Shown: piece after piece, positions 8,640 to 19,255 of the stretch | Layout: each line of letters starts with the position of its first letter | Numbering within the stretch: the first letter of the stretch is position 1 | From: Pseudanabaena galeata CCNP1313 | Lineage (GTDB): Bacteria > Cyanobacteriota > Cyanobacteriia > Pseudanabaenales > Pseudanabaenaceae | Reading direction: 5' to 3' | DNA length: 64,000 nucleotides | NCBI RefSeq assembly: GCF_029910235.1 | Contig: NZ_CP112874.1 | Location: forward strand, 2,852,001 to 2,916,000 | The notes under the pieces: model-generated | Database searches by the model: none | Told to the model about the DNA's origin: nothing | What the model saw: only the letters and a program-made list of their open reading frames with translations | Translations under genes and position numbers: made by a program

Positions 8640-10961
8640 CTACCTATGTCCCATGCGTTTAGGAATTGCCTCATTAAAGTTTTTGGTAATTTGCGTTAGG
8701 GATACAGCGATCGCCTGCTCTTGCCCCACCATAATCTCTAAATTCTTGTCTGCATTACTAACAGTGCCGATATATTGCCAATTATGACCTAACTGATTGG
8801 TGAGATAGATTTCCCATGCATAGCGATCGCCATCTTTAACAGAAACGACAATTCGACTCGCACCTTCACCAAAGAGAACTTGAGTGAGATGGTGACCTTC
8901 AGGATTGGCGAGTTGAATTTGCGCGGTGAGTTTGCCAGAGATACTTGATTCGGAGATCGCCACGGCTAGCCCACCTTCAGCGCAATCATGGGCTGACTGG
9001 ACTAATCCTTGGGTAATGCCCTGACGACAAGCGAATTGCACTTTACGTTCTAGGTCAAAATCAACAGGTTGGGGACGACCTGTTACTTCTCCAATAACCG
9101 AAGCAAGATACTCTGAACCAGCCAAACTACTGCGATCGCTACCGAGTAGATAAATCGCATCACCCACGGATTGCCAGCCCTGACCGCAAACCTTAGTGAC
9201 ATCCTCAACTAAGCCCACCATACCAATTACAGGCGTAGGATAGATCGGTTGGGCGTTACCTTCGGAATCAATGGTTTCGTTGTAGAGTGAGACATTGCCG
9301 CCAGTCACAGGCGTTGACAACTCGCGACAAGCATCAGCAATTCCGCGACAAGCTTCGTGAAGTTGCCAATAACCGATCGCATTTTCAGGACTGCCAAAGT
9401 TCAAATTGTCGGTGACAGATAGCGGTTCAGAGCCAACGCAGGAGAGATTACGCGCAGCTTCGGCAACTGCTAGTTTTGCACCTTCATAGGGGTCAAGATA
9501 AACATAACGAGCGTTACAATCAACCGTAGCAGCAACACCGACAAGAGAATCAATTTGAGCTTGGGCTGTTCCCAATTCGCCAACTCCAAAGCCTTGACCG
9601 CGTAAACGAATCACTGCGGCATCGGCTCCCCCAGGAAAGATCACCGTATTATTTTGAACTTGGTGATCGTATTGACGATAGACCCATGATTTAGAGGCGA
9701 TCGCAGGAGTATCGAGTAATTGCAAAAGAGCATCATTGGGAGAAATGGATTTAAAAGTAGCGATCGCCGCTTTCTCATCCCAATCCCAAGCTTTCTTAGC
9801 ATAGACGGGAGTATCAGCAAGCTGACGATGATAGATGGGAGTATTGTCAGCGAGTGCTGTAGCGGGAATTTCCGCAGCAACTTCCCCATGCCAAAGAATT
9901 CGCACAATCGGTTCCGCTAAAACTTCTCCAGCAACAACCGCATGAAGTCCCCAACGCTCAAAAATATCAATAAGTTCCTGTTCTCTTCCCTTATGCGCCA
10001 CAAAGAGCATCCGTTCCTGTGATTCTGACAACAGATATTCATAGGGAGTCATTCCTGTTTCTCTGGCAGGAATTTTATCTAGATCGAGAACTACACCCAC
10101 ACCACCTTTAGCTGCCATTTCAGAAGTGGAGCAGGTCAAACCCGCCGCACCCATATCTTGAGCTGCGACAACTGCACCTGTTTTGAATGCTTCCAAACAA
10201 GCTTCGACTAGGGATTTTTCTAAAAAGGGATCGCCGACCTGTACCGCCGAACGGCTCTGCTCCGACTTGTCCGAAATTTCAGTACTAGCAAAACTCGCTC
10301 CCTTCATCCCATCTCGTCCTGTGGTAGAGCCAACATAAATCACAGGATTACCAGTACCTGAAGCTCCAGACTTAACGATTTCCTTGGTTTCCATAATGCC
10401 GATCGCCATTGCGTTGACGAGGGGATTACGGTTATAGGCTTTATCAAAATAGACCTCACCGCCAACGGTAGGAACGCCGATACAGTTGCCGTAACCAGCA
10501 ATGCCATTGACAATGCCATTGACACGACTACGCACCCAAGGATCAGAGAGTTCACCAAATCGCAGTGAATTCAAAATAGCGACGGGACGCGCTCCCATCG
10601 TAAAAATATCGCGTAAAATGCCGCCTACACCTGTCGCCGCGCCCTGATATGGCTCCACTGCCGAAGGACGGTTATGGCTTTCGATTTTAAAACTAATGGC
10701 AATATCATCGGTAATTTTGACTACGCCTGCATTTTCTCCCGGTCCAACGAGAATGCGATCGCCTGTGGTGGGAAATTGCTTAAGTAACGGACGCGAATTT
10801 TTGTAGCAGCAATGCTCAGACCACATCACACCAAACATCCCCAATTCGGCTTTGTTAGGTTCACGACCAAGGCGATCGCAAATCATTTGATATTCATCTA
10901 GGGTCAAGCCTTCAGACTTAATTTCATCGGGAGAAAATTTGGTAATGATATTTGCGGTCAT
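8640..10961 (-). CDS. purL: Phosphoribosylformylglycinamidine synthase subunit PurL
   Basis: A 773-residue protein of the small-type PurL (three-subunit FGAM synthase with PurQ and PurS), catalysing the ATP- and ammonia-dependent conversion of FGAR to FGAM in de novo purine synthesis. Typical features are the N-terminal motif [16 protein letters not shown], two AIRS-like halves, [24 protein letters not shown] and [16 protein letters not shown], and a C-terminal ATP site. The length is normal and no PurQ domain is fused. PurQ and PurS are not in the window. Confidence 0.97.
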   Translation of the reverse strand: MTANIITKFSPDEIKSEGLTLDEYQMICDRLGREPNKAELGMFGVMWSEHCCYKNSRPLLKQFPTTGDRILVGPGENAGVVKITDDIAISFKIESHNRPSAVEPYQGAATGVGGILRDIFTMGARPVAILNSLRFGELSDPWVRSRVNGIVNGIAGYGNCIGVPTVGGEVYFDKAYNRNPLVNAMAIGIMETKEIVKSGASGTGNPVIYVGSTTGRDGMKGASFASTEISDKSEQSRSAVQVGDPFLEKSLVEACLEAFKTGAVVAAQDMGAAGLTCSTSEMAAKGGVGVVLDLDKIPARETGMTPYEYLLSESQERMLFVAHKGREQELIDIFERWGLHAVVAGEVLAEPIVRILWHGEVAAEIPATALADNTPIYHRQLADTPVYAKKAWDWDEKAAIATFKSISPNDALLQLLDTPAIASKSWVYRQYDHQVQNNTVIFPGGADAAVIRLRGQGFGVGELGTAQAQIDSLVGVAATVDCNARYVYLDPYEGAKLAVAEAARNLSCVGSEPLSVTDNLNFGSPENAIGYWQLHEACRGIADACRELSTPVTGGNVSLYNETIDSEGNAQPIYPTPVIGMVGLVEDVTKVCGQGWQSVGDAIYLLGSDRSSLAGSEYLASVIGEVTGRPQPVDFDLERKVQFACRQGITQGLVQSAHDCAEGGLAVAISESSISGKLTAQIQLANPEGHHLTQVLFGEGASRIVVSVKDGDRYAWEIYLTNQLGHNWQYIGTVSNADKNLEIMVGQEQAIAVSLTQITKNFNEAIPKRMGHR

Positions 10962-11180
10962 AGTTAACGTGCGACAAATCTTGGGCGGTCAATATCGATC
11001 TTATACCAAAACACAAAACGGCTACGCCGTTTTGTGTTTTGAAACCCGTTACTAGGTTTGACTTTTATGAATTGGTACAGCTTACTCAAGCTTGAAGTAG
11101 CCCAGAGAAATTTTTGAAAGCGCTGCAAAGCAGCGCTTTCAAAAATTTCTCTGGGCTGTAATACAGTGCTTTGCAATGTA
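10962..11180. repeat. Intergenic region with two palindromes
   Basis: Contains a hairpin of AAAACACAAAACGG with its complement (11007-11041) followed by an interrupted TACCAA-ended repeat, and a 59-base palindrome at 11099-11157 with perfect 27-base arms (AGCCCAGAGAAATTTTTG... around CAAAG). The latter lies just past the Uma2 gene stop and is one of four CAGAGAAAT/AAGATAT-type palindromes in the window. Confidence 0.75.
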
Positions 11181-11903
11181 TTACAAAGAGTCAGGATCGA
11201 TACCAAGTTCACGCAACTTAGCAGCTAACTTATCAGCGCGTTTGCCCTGCTGTTCCGACTGTTCTGCACTCCATAGCAGTAAGTTACCTGAGCGATCCCA
11301 CCAGCGCAACCAGTTCATAGACTGTCCTAACCTCTCCCCAGACCAAATTCCTAAGAATAAATTTAGTTCTGGAATCCATACTTGTCCTTGAGCATTTGGC
11401 TCCTGTACATTGTATTTCCCATTTTCTAAGCAACGTACTTCGAGACTTGGTGCATAAGGATCATACGTGACATATGTTGGCACTTGCAGAATCTGTTGAT
11501 AGAAATACAGTTTGCCATAGGGAGGAGTTGATCTAACTGAGAGTTCACCGCATTCCGTCTCAGATAGAAACTCCATCACCACGCTAACAGGTTCGCCTTC
11601 GATATTTTGAGTGTAACTGCGGCGAACAGTTCCCTTAGTTACAGGATAAACTTTAGGCACATAGAACCAATCAGGAGCTTTGACAATGATTTTGTTGTTT
11701 ACTGTAGCAACTAGTCCAAAATTAGAACCGATCAGCATATCTGATTGTATAAGTTTTGCTGCGCCTAACGCATCAGTAAGAGCAGCAGCTAGAGTCGGTT
11801 GTTGAATATTTTCCACAGGATCGTCAGATAAAACGAAATCATCAGGCAAAGCTTCCCAAGAAATAGTTGGCTCGATTTTGGTAGGTGGTATTTGGAGAAT
11901 CAT
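11181..11903 (-). CDS. Uma2 family (DUF820) endonuclease-like protein
   Basis: A 240-residue member of the Uma2/DUF820 family, a PD-(D/E)XK-fold group greatly expanded in cyanobacteria. Recognisable parts are LIQSDMLIGSNFGLV, the PDWFYVPKV segment, VVMEFLSETE, and a coiled tail of the type SAEQSEQQGKRADKLAAKLRELGIDPDSL. The ATG at 11903 starts the conserved region; an upstream TTG at 11984 would lie next to a hairpin and is unlikely. Biological role is unproven; family members have been proposed to be mobile-element or defence-related nucleases. Confidence 0.85.
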   Translation of the reverse strand: MILQIPPTKIEPTISWEALPDDFVLSDDPVENIQQPTLAAALTDALGAAKLIQSDMLIGSNFGLVATVNNKIIVKAPDWFYVPKVYPVTKGTVRRSYTQNIEGEPVSVVMEFLSETECGELSVRSTPPYGKLYFYQQILQVPTYVTYDPYAPSLEVRCLENGKYNVQEPNAQGQVWIPELNLFLGIWSGERLGQSMNWLRWWDRSGNLLLWSAEQSEQQGKRADKLAAKLRELGIDPDSL

Positions 11904-11980
11904 AAAATTGATCTCAACAAAAGAGTTGACCTGACTTGCTTTGGCTAGACTCCAGTATATCAAAATATATTGATAAAAAT

Positions 11981-12023
11981 CCAAAAGGCAGAAGGGGCGC
12001 TTTGCTCCCCTTCTGCCTTTTGG
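11981..12023. terminator. Hairpin downstream of the CheW-like gene
   Basis: Arms CCAAAAGGCAGAAGGGG and exact complement, 17 bp each, directly after the stop of the minus-strand gene at 12027. Likely terminates the taxis operon. Confidence 0.55.
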
Positions 12024-12026
12024 GTT

Positions 12027-12542
12027 TTATGTTGTCTTTTTTAATGCGGTCGAAATCAGGCGATCGCTGTCGATCGCAAATAGTGAAGGAAAATCTTGAG
12101 AAGGAAGAGTCATCGAACTGATAAAGTCAACTTTCCAGCGTTGGCTATAGGTTGGGGGAAGAGACACGATTTGATCTTGTGAGACCTTTTGCAAAGCAGG
12201 TTGAGAATTACTGAGTATGCCAACTAAATCTTCATTTTGACGATGGACAATAATCAAGGATGGTTTGGAGGCAACGATCGCACCATTAACAACTAACTGT
12301 GGGACATTATCTACTTTTGCTTTAGTTTGACCAAATAGGATTTTTCCAAGATCGATAATCGGCACATTCTCTCCGAGAAATGTGATTTTAGGAATATGTT
12401 TGTCTAGGGGGATTACCCGATAAATAGATTCTATCGGGAGAATAAACCAAGCGAGACGTAAGCGAAATGCAACATATTGCTTACCAATATCAGGTCGAAG
12501 TTCTGAAAGTCGTTGCGATCGGAGGGAAGAAATGGCTGGCAT
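12027..12542 (-). CDS. CheW-like adaptor domain protein
   Basis: A 171-residue protein matching the CheW fold weakly but plausibly: QYVAFRLRLAWFILPIESIYRVIPLDK at the start, NVPIIDLGKILFG in the middle and LVGILSNSQPALQKVSQDQIVSLP near the end. It is the last gene of the taxis operon, 30 bases after the CheA-like gene. CheW proteins couple receptor arrays to the CheA kinase. The operon already has a more typical CheW at 18317, so this may be a second scaffold with a different partner. Confidence 0.72.
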   Translation of the reverse strand: MPAISSLRSQRLSELRPDIGKQYVAFRLRLAWFILPIESIYRVIPLDKHIPKITFLGENVPIIDLGKILFGQTKAKVDNVPQLVVNGAIVASKPSLIIVHRQNEDLVGILSNSQPALQKVSQDQIVSLPPTYSQRWKVDFISSMTLPSQDFPSLFAIDSDRLISTALKKTT

Positions 12543-12572
12543 AATTTGTAATTGATAATTCGTAATTCGTAA

Positions 12573-15512
12573 TTAATTAGCTACAAGTTGAGATAAAGTT
12601 TGCAGAAGTTCGTTGTCTTTAAAAGGTTTGGCAAAGTACGCCGATGCTCCTAAGCGCATTGCTAAATCTCGATGTTTCGCACCACTGCGAGAAGTGAGCA
12701 TCACCACAGGGATATTTTTGCAATTCTCATCACTACGAGATTGAACTAGGAAACCAAATCCATCTAGACGAGGCATTTCAATATCACAGATGACAGCACT
12801 GACTTGAGAACTCTTCGGTAATGTTTGTAATTTCCGTAACTTCTCCATTGCTTCCAAACCATCCTTAGCTTGTTCTACTCGATAGCCAGATTTTTCCAAG
12901 GTCATCGCTAAGAATCTACGCACGTTAATAGAATCGTCAACGACTAACACTGTAACGCGTCGATCGCTTCGCTCAGATGGCAAAGTCAGGGTTTTGCTAG
13001 GAGCTTCGTCAATATCTGCGATCGCCCAGGTAAGTAAGTTGTCAATATCCACCAGTGGCACAAGTTTGCCGCCGCCTAAAATTGCACAACCCATAAATCC
13101 TGTTGGCATCGCGATTAAACTTTGCACACCACGGATCGTTACTTCCTGCTCACCCCAGTAACGATCAACTTGTAATCCAAAGGGAACGTTATTGCGGGTG
13201 ACAATTAGCATTAAAGGTTCGTCTACAATCGGACGGTTTTCGGTTTCACTTTGGAATTGTGGGCGTGAGAAGTGTAGGCGATCGCCTAATTTTAATAAAG
13301 GCACGGAATAGCCTTGCCAATCCAACACTTCTTGATTTGCAACTGTATAGATCGAAGTGTCTTTAATTAAGAGGATTTCTTCAACAGCACTAGTGAGAAT
13401 TGCCATCTGCAAACCATTGCTCTCAAATAAAAGCACTCGCGCAATTGAGAGAGACACTGGCACTGTCAAGATAAAAGTTGTTCCTTGCCCAGATTCTGTT
13501 TCGACTCGAACGCTGCCACCAATCACATTCAAATTGGAGCGCACCACGTCCATACCAACACCACGACCTGAAAGCTCAGTCACGCGATCGGCGGTACTAA
13601 ATCCTGCTTCAAAAATCAACTCCATTAGTTCAGTCTCACTAGAGCCATCAAGATCACTCTCGCTTAATCCCAACTGCAAAGCGCGATCGCGTAGCTTGGT
13701 GAAATTAATACCATTGCCATCATCACTGACAGTGATTACTGTTTGATTACCACGATATCCTGCGGCAATTTCGATCTTTCCTTTTGGCGATTTACCCTGA
13801 TTTATTCGGCATTCTGGTGTTTCAATGCCATGATCAAAGGCATTGCGAATTAGATGTAAAAGCGGATCTTCCAAAACTTCTAAAACCGATCGCTCAACTA
13901 AAGTCGAACTCCCACGCACGATAAGTTCAACCTGTTTGCCGTGAGCTAATGACAAATCCCGTAACAGTCGGGGAAAGCGTCCTAATACTTCACTGAGCAT
14001 TCGCATTCTGGCTTGTTCGATCGCTGTTTGCATTTGACGAGACGCTCGACCCAGTTCCCGTTCTGTGCCTTCCGTATCCGTTAAGGCAGTTTCTAAGTCG
14101 CTGGAAACCTCCTGTAACTGCACCACACTATCCATGATTTCCCGTGATAGCACATGTAACTCGCTATAGGAGTCCATTTCTAATAAATCAAAGCGACTAG
14201 TATAGGGGAGAAGTGATTCGCTGTTTGGACTTTGATTGGTAAAGCGATCGCCTTTAATATCGCCCTTAATATTGCCCTTAATACTTGTCAGCGTTTCCGA
14301 GGCAATTACTGCATTGATCGGAATGAAAGATTCTGAGGAGGTTGCCACCCGATCATATGCGTCTCTAAGTTGGGCATTAGATTGCTCTAAACCATGCATT
14401 CTCGTATTTAAAAGCTGAACTAGATCGCGCATCCGTTTTAGCTGAAGTCGTAATCCGCTGCGTTCAGCATTCAACTCACCAAAGCGATCGCTAAGGGCTT
14501 CTAGCTGACGCAAAGGTATCCTAATTGTCGCATCTAGACTTTGCTCAGAGGTTGAAGGATCGTTAACTACTGGGGAATGTTCCGTGTTTAAATCTTGGAA
14601 ATCCGCCAGATCGAGCGAAGATTGGTCAAGACTAATAGTTTCATCTTCATGCAGAAAATCACTGTCTAATACTTCTTGAGTATTTTCGCCGAGATTAAAA
14701 GTATTGAGAGAATCTGGGTCTGCATCTAAGCGAGATGGTGCTATTTCAAAATGCTCAGGTAAAGCCTGAAACTGACTAACCAAAACAAGGGCTTGCGATC
14801 GCCTCCAAGCTTCTAGAGCCGCAGTCGTCACCTCTTGAAGATTATGGTCTTTATTAGCTAAGGCTGTACTAATCTCCCCACAAAGTTGGCTAAATGCTGG
14901 TAATTCCAACATTTCACCTAAACAGCCAAATTCTTGACTAGTAAGTTCAAATTCTTCCCTTAGTACTTTTGAATTTTGATCAGCAAGTACATTGGTTAAC
15001 CTTTCTAGACAAGCATCTACTTCCGTTGCAAACATGAGGACACGCATATCCTGTCCTGCTTCTTCAGAAAGTAAACTCGCTTCATCCTTCGCTGATAAGT
15101 CTCCTAAGATTTCATGCAGTTGTTGGAAGGGAGAATTAATATGTTCTTGCAACCAGTTTTCTGGAGGAATTTTCCGATGCTTATGAATCTTGGCAACCTT
15201 GCCCATCCCATCGATCGCACTAAGAAATAGGCTTTCGATCTCAGGAGTTGTGCTTTTGTTACCCGTTTGTAAAATTTTAAAAAAGTCTTCTAGTTGGTGA
15301 GCGAGTTCGCTGAGAGCCATAAAGCCCATCATCCCCGCGCCACCTTTCATCGAGTGGGCGGCTCGCAAAATCTTATCGAGGGCCGATCGCTGCAACCCGC
15401 GATCGCTTAAGCCAATGATTTCTGTTTCTATATCCGCCAAAAAATCTTTAACTTCGTCGAGAAATAGCAATCGAACTTCCCATTCGCGATCGGTTAATGT
15501 ATTAGTTGCCAT
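12573..15512 (-). CDS. CheA-like hybrid histidine kinase with C-terminal receiver (PilL/PixL-like)
   Basis: A protein of about 979 residues. Domains in order: an Hpt domain with phospho-accepting His in LRAAHSMKGGAGMMG (about residue 53), a long linker, a coiled dimerisation region, the CheA ATPase (LLHLIRNAFDHGIE, DDGNGI, GRGVGMDVVRSN), a CheW-like regulatory domain, and a receiver (TVLVVDDSINVRRFL, CDIEMPRLDG, KPF). This matches PilL/PixL kinases driving type IV pilus motility and phototaxis. The ATG at 15512 is chosen because GAGG lies six bases upstream; a TTG at 15533 is less likely. The upstream gap to the MCP gene holds two heptanucleotide arrays. Confidence 0.92.
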   Translation of the reverse strand: MATNTLTDREWEVRLLFLDEVKDFLADIETEIIGLSDRGLQRSALDKILRAAHSMKGGAGMMGFMALSELAHQLEDFFKILQTGNKSTTPEIESLFLSAIDGMGKVAKIHKHRKIPPENWLQEHINSPFQQLHEILGDLSAKDEASLLSEEAGQDMRVLMFATEVDACLERLTNVLADQNSKVLREEFELTSQEFGCLGEMLELPAFSQLCGEISTALANKDHNLQEVTTAALEAWRRSQALVLVSQFQALPEHFEIAPSRLDADPDSLNTFNLGENTQEVLDSDFLHEDETISLDQSSLDLADFQDLNTEHSPVVNDPSTSEQSLDATIRIPLRQLEALSDRFGELNAERSGLRLQLKRMRDLVQLLNTRMHGLEQSNAQLRDAYDRVATSSESFIPINAVIASETLTSIKGNIKGDIKGDRFTNQSPNSESLLPYTSRFDLLEMDSYSELHVLSREIMDSVVQLQEVSSDLETALTDTEGTERELGRASRQMQTAIEQARMRMLSEVLGRFPRLLRDLSLAHGKQVELIVRGSSTLVERSVLEVLEDPLLHLIRNAFDHGIETPECRINQGKSPKGKIEIAAGYRGNQTVITVSDDGNGINFTKLRDRALQLGLSESDLDGSSETELMELIFEAGFSTADRVTELSGRGVGMDVVRSNLNVIGGSVRVETESGQGTTFILTVPVSLSIARVLLFESNGLQMAILTSAVEEILLIKDTSIYTVANQEVLDWQGYSVPLLKLGDRLHFSRPQFQSETENRPIVDEPLMLIVTRNNVPFGLQVDRYWGEQEVTIRGVQSLIAMPTGFMGCAILGGGKLVPLVDIDNLLTWAIADIDEAPSKTLTLPSERSDRRVTVLVVDDSINVRRFLAMTLEKSGYRVEQAKDGLEAMEKLRKLQTLPKSSQVSAVICDIEMPRLDGFGFLVQSRSDENCKNIPVVMLTSRSGAKHRDLAMRLGASAYFAKPFKDNELLQTLSQLVAN

Positions 15513-15537
15513 ATCGACCTCTTGTTTTAGCAATTAA

Positions 15538-15607
15538 TTAGCTCTTAGCTGTTAGCTGTTAGCTCTTAGCTGTTAGCTGTTAGCTGTTAGCTCTTAGCTG
15601 TTAGCTA
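15538..15607 (+). repeat. Heptanucleotide array, ten TTAGCTS units
   Basis: Seventy bases made of ten 7-bp units, TTAGCTG or TTAGCTC, in an irregular mix. It lies just upstream of the CheA-like gene. Heptanucleotide STRR arrays are a known feature of filamentous cyanobacterial genomes. Confidence 0.92.
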
Positions 15608-15660
15608 ACAGCTTTATTATTGTGTGTATTGACAAATTAAATCTAGCAGAATCCTAAATA

Positions 15661-15960
15661 AAGCTAAAAGCTAAAAGCTAAAAGCTAAAAGCTAAAAGCT
15701 AAAAGCTAAAAGCTAAAAGCTAAAAGCTAAAAGCTAAAAGCTAAAAGCTAAAAGCTAAAAGCTAAAAGCTAAAAGCTAAAAGCTAAAAGCTAAAAGCTAA
15801 AAGCTAAAAGCTAAAAGCTAAAAGCTAAAAGCTAAAAGCTAAAAGCTAAAAGCTAAAAGCTAAAAGCTAAAAGCTAAAAGCTAAAAGCTAAAAGCTAAAA
15901 GCTAAAAGCTAAAAGCTAAAAGCTAAAAGCTAAAAGCTAAAAGCTAAAAGCTAAAAGCTA
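15661..15960. repeat. Heptanucleotide array, 42 perfect AAAAGCT units
   Basis: From 15666 there are 42 uninterrupted copies of AAAAGCT, preceded by a partial unit. On the minus strand the unit reads TTAGCTT, so it belongs to the same family as the 15538 array but in inverted orientation. The last unit supplies the TAG stop codon (15958-15960) of the MCP gene. The absence of any variant among 42 units points to very recent expansion. Confidence 0.95.
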
Positions 15961-18273
15961 AGCAGCATCAACCTTAAAGGTTTCCACAGAAGCTTGTAGC
16001 TTACTAGCAACGTCTGCCGTTTCTTGGAGAGCGATCGCCACTTCGCGGGAAGTTTCCGATGATTTTTGGGATTTGGTCGAGAGATTTTCCATAACCTGTT
16101 TCACTGATTGTGAAGTTTGTACCTGTGAAGTTGTTGCTGTCGAAATACCTTGGAAGAGTTCATTTACCTTCCTCGCTACATCTACAATCTGGCTCAAACT
16201 CTTTCGTGCATCTTCGACTTTGTTAGTACCTTCAACCACCTGTAATGTACTAGCTTCCATCGATTCTACTACTTCACCAGTTTCTTGTTGGATGCTTTCG
16301 ACAATCCGAGCGATTTCTTTGGTTGCTGTCGCGGACTGCGCAGCCAGTGCGCCGACTTCTTCCGCAACTACCGCAAAGCCTCGACCTTCTTCACCTGCAC
16401 GCGCCGCCTCAATACTGGCGTTTACCGCCAACATGTTTGTTTTGAGCGCAATTTGGTCAATCAGTACAACCACCTTAGAAATCTGTTGCGATGCTTCACC
16501 GAGTCGTTTTACCTTTTTAGTAGTCTCAGCTACGGTTTGGCGCAATTGCAGAATACTGGCTGCCGATTGCTCGATCGCGATACTACCAGTTTCAGCAGTT
16601 GACGCTGCTAAGTTAGAAGCATCTGCTGCTTGTCTAGCGTTACTAGCCACTTCTTGAATTGATTCCGTCATTTGTTCTACAGATTGCAGAGCATCATCAA
16701 GTTGTCCTGCTTGTAAAGTCGCATCTTGAGCTAGGGTACGAATCGAGGCATTGTTAGTATTTACTGAATTGTTTACCTGCAAAGTGGCAATTTTTACTTG
16801 CGATACAACGTCCCGCAAACTTTCCACGATCGCGTTAAAAAAGTCGGCAACGATACCAATTTCACCAGCCGAGATTTGAGCGCGAACGGTTAAATCTCCA
16901 CTTGCTGCACCTTCAACGTCAGATAGTAGTGTGATTAACTCACGCTGAATTGATTCACTACGTAAACGTTCTTTTTCTGCCAATTCTTCAGATTGCTTCT
17001 TTTGCTCTTCTTGCAACGCAATAAAATCTTGCAACTGACCTGCCATCAAGTTGATGTTGTCGCCTAACTGGGCGAGTTCATCCTGACCCTGAACTGTGAG
17101 ACGAGTTTCTAGATTACCTTTACCTAGTTCAACAACTGCGGCTGTTGCGTCGATAACAGGTTTGGTGGCGCGTTGGGCGATCGTGATCGCTAATACCGCC
17201 GCTAAGATCGCCACTACTCCTGTTGCCCCGACTAAGATCAACAACAATTGCTGCACGGGTTGTAGCGCAATATCACTATCAATTGCGACTACTGCATCCC
17301 ATTGTAAATCTGGTAGTCCTTCTAATTGTGGCAAAGGTGCATATCCAACTAATTGTTGATTGTTTGAAAACAAGTCAATGGAATCTATTGAGCCAAGTTC
17401 ACGATTTTTGATTAGCGATGACAAACTAGGAACATCTTCTTGCAAATTGCGACCAACTTGTTCCTGCTCCTTGGCAATAAAGAAAGATTTATCAGATTCA
17501 GATAGGTGATATTGGTTAGCACCATCACCAAAGTCTTTAATGATTTTCTCAATCTCAGAAGCCTGCATTCTTGACCGAATGACAGCAATAGTTTTCCCAG
17601 TCACTGAGTCCTTAACTGGAGCCGCAATTAAAACACTCACCTTCTTAGTGACAACAGATGGTTCGGGTTGGCTGATAAATGGCTTGTCCGTTTTGAGAAC
17701 AGTTTGAAAATATGGGCGTTGGGAAATATTCGCAGGAGGAGGTTCTGGACTGACATCGACAATCAAGCTGCCATCCAATCGATAAACAGCAATACTGTCA
17801 TACACCAAGTAGCTACTGATGTAAGTACTTAGAATTTTTTTCTGCTCGTCAGTTGACACAACGTCTCGTGCTTTGGCGTTAGTTAGAAACGACAGTTGAG
17901 CGAGTACTTGGATATCAGCATAGCGATCTCGCATAAAATAGGCAACCCGATAAGCAAGCCCATTCGCACTCTCAGCTTGTTTCTGTCTAGTTGATTCAGT
18001 AATGTTTTGACCGACATAAATATAGGCAAATCCACCAAGTGCTATCAAAGGGATCGCGATCGCAGCAACTGATATAACTGCGGTCTTAGTTTGTAAACCT
18101 AGAGCTTGCCACCATTGCCCGATTGACTTTTTCTTACTTACAGGAGCAACAGGAATAGAGGTAGACAAATCAATCGACTCTACTGTGGCATAGTTGCCAT
18201 TGCTAGAAGGACTTGCACCATTGCCATTGATGGATTCAATACTATCAGTGCGAGATCGTGAATCAAGAACCAT
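15958..18273 (-). CDS. Methyl-accepting chemotaxis protein (PilJ-like)
   Basis: A 771-residue transmembrane receptor. After a Ser/Asn-rich cytoplasmic start there is a TM helix at about 63-87, a periplasmic Cache-like sensor ([39 protein letters not shown]), a second TM near 343-366, a HAMP region, and the MCP signalling hairpin with tip [19 protein letters not shown]. No GAF or phytochrome-like domain is present, unlike the photoreceptor PixJ, so a PilJ-type chemical or energy sensor is more likely. Its stop codon is formed by the adjacent heptanucleotide array. Confidence 0.92.
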   Translation of the reverse strand: MVLDSRSRTDSIESINGNGASPSSNGNYATVESIDLSTSIPVAPVSKKKSIGQWWQALGLQTKTAVISVAAIAIPLIALGGFAYIYVGQNITESTRQKQAESANGLAYRVAYFMRDRYADIQVLAQLSFLTNAKARDVVSTDEQKKILSTYISSYLVYDSIAVYRLDGSLIVDVSPEPPPANISQRPYFQTVLKTDKPFISQPEPSVVTKKVSVLIAAPVKDSVTGKTIAVIRSRMQASEIEKIIKDFGDGANQYHLSESDKSFFIAKEQEQVGRNLQEDVPSLSSLIKNRELGSIDSIDLFSNNQQLVGYAPLPQLEGLPDLQWDAVVAIDSDIALQPVQQLLLILVGATGVVAILAAVLAITIAQRATKPVIDATAAVVELGKGNLETRLTVQGQDELAQLGDNINLMAGQLQDFIALQEEQKKQSEELAEKERLRSESIQRELITLLSDVEGAASGDLTVRAQISAGEIGIVADFFNAIVESLRDVVSQVKIATLQVNNSVNTNNASIRTLAQDATLQAGQLDDALQSVEQMTESIQEVASNARQAADASNLAASTAETGSIAIEQSAASILQLRQTVAETTKKVKRLGEASQQISKVVVLIDQIALKTNMLAVNASIEAARAGEEGRGFAVVAEEVGALAAQSATATKEIARIVESIQQETGEVVESMEASTLQVVEGTNKVEDARKSLSQIVDVARKVNELFQGISTATTSQVQTSQSVKQVMENLSTKSQKSSETSREVAIALQETADVASKLQASVETFKVDAA

Positions 18274-18316
18274 GATTTAAAACTCCATTTTTCAAGAAAA
18301 AAGTTAAAAGAGAAAC

Positions 18317-18829
18317 CTATGCGGTAAATTTGAATCTGGCGATCGCCTCTGTATCTAAAACATACAGATTTTTACTCACCCCTTCAGCATTGGGGAGCCA
18401 ACCACGCAAAAATGGCACAGACTCAATGGGGATTTTTGTCTGTGGAAATTCTAAGGGCGATACAATCTCTGTCTCGCTAAACCGCAACACTCGCCCAATC
18501 CGATACACCCCTAAGCCCAGAAATGCGCCGCCGATTTGCAAGACTGCGATATGCGTCTCGATCGCAGTCGAATCAAGCGGTGCGAACCCCAAAAACTGCG
18601 GTAAGTCTAACACCCAAAAAACGTTACTGCGATGCTCAATTAACCCCATCAAACAAGGATGCACATTAGGCATTTGCGTAAAGCGATCTGTAGCTAGTAC
18701 GAGAGTTTCACGGACATAATTGAGTTGTACCCCTGCCGACACATTACGCTCTAACTCCAAACTAAGGTGTGGCAATCCTGCAACTACCTGTGACTGTTCT
18801 TCGCGTAATTCGATCATCAAGTCCACCAT
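18317..18829 (-). CDS. CheW-like adaptor (PilI/PixI-like)
   Basis: A 170-residue CheW-domain protein: LNYVRETLVLATDRFTQMPNVHPCLMGLIEHRSNVFWVLDLPQFLGF, then the IAVLQIGGAFLGLGVYRIGRVLRF core. It links the MCP array to the CheA-like kinase. AGAGGA lies four bases before the start. The start is separated from the upstream CheY stop codon by one base, so the pair is translationally coupled. The MCP gene follows 43 bases later. Confidence 0.9.
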   Translation of the reverse strand: MVDLMIELREEQSQVVAGLPHLSLELERNVSAGVQLNYVRETLVLATDRFTQMPNVHPCLMGLIEHRSNVFWVLDLPQFLGFAPLDSTAIETHIAVLQIGGAFLGLGVYRIGRVLRFSETEIVSPLEFPQTKIPIESVPFLRGWLPNAEGVSKNLYVLDTEAIARFKFTA

Positions 18830-18830
18830 G

Positions 18831-19196
18831 TCATCCTCTTAGATCCAGCGATCGCAATGCCTGCAAGATATCGTCTTTAGTAAATGGCTTGGTGAGATAA
18901 ATATCCACACCTTGCTTCAGCGCCCACATGCGATCAAGATCTTGATCTTTGGAAGTACAAGCAATCACAGGCACTTTTGTTGTCGCCACCCTTTTGATCG
19001 CCCGACACATCTCCAAACCACTCATTCCGGGCATTACCAAATCGGTAATAACAATATTCGGCTGAAGAGACTCAAACTTTTCTAAGCCTTCTTTGCCATT
19101 ACAAGCGCTTACGACAGAATATCCCCCCTGACGCAAATACTCACAAATTAATTCACGTTCCGAAGGCGTATCTTCTACTACCAATACCTTAGTCAA
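18831..19196 (-). CDS. CheY-like response regulator (second copy)
   Basis: A 121-residue stand-alone receiver. Acidic pocket VVEDTP, phospho-acceptor Asp in VITDLVMPGMSG (about residue 52), ACTSK and the conserved Lys in LTKPF. It is a close paralogue of the receiver encoded just upstream (19256-19615), sharing VITDLVMPGMSGLE; the pair probably arose by tandem duplication and corresponds to PilH/PixH-type output proteins. Confidence 0.93.
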   Translation of the reverse strand: MTKVLVVEDTPSERELICEYLRQGGYSVVSACNGKEGLEKFESLQPNIVITDLVMPGMSGLEMCRAIKRVATTKVPVIACTSKDQDLDRMWALKQGVDIYLTKPFTKDDILQALRSLDLRG

Positions 19197-19255
19197 CTTC
19201 TTATCTCCTTACTTATATTAAAACTGATTGATTGTAACAATCAGAGCTTAGTGAC

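Noticed and set aside
10964-11212. 82-codon frame between purL and the Uma2 gene
   Set aside because: It runs through two palindromes and overlaps the Uma2 3' end; no family pattern.
13357-13746. 129-codon open frame on the plus strand
   Set aside because: Antisense to the CheA ATPase region, which has clear motifs.
15661-15960. Regular repeat array that could suggest CRISPR
   Set aside because: The unit is 7 bp with no spacers; it is a simple tandem repeat.
16073-16657. 194-codon open frame on the plus strand
   Set aside because: It is antisense to the conserved MCP signalling domain; the Ser/Thr/Ala-rich translation is a by-product of that gene.
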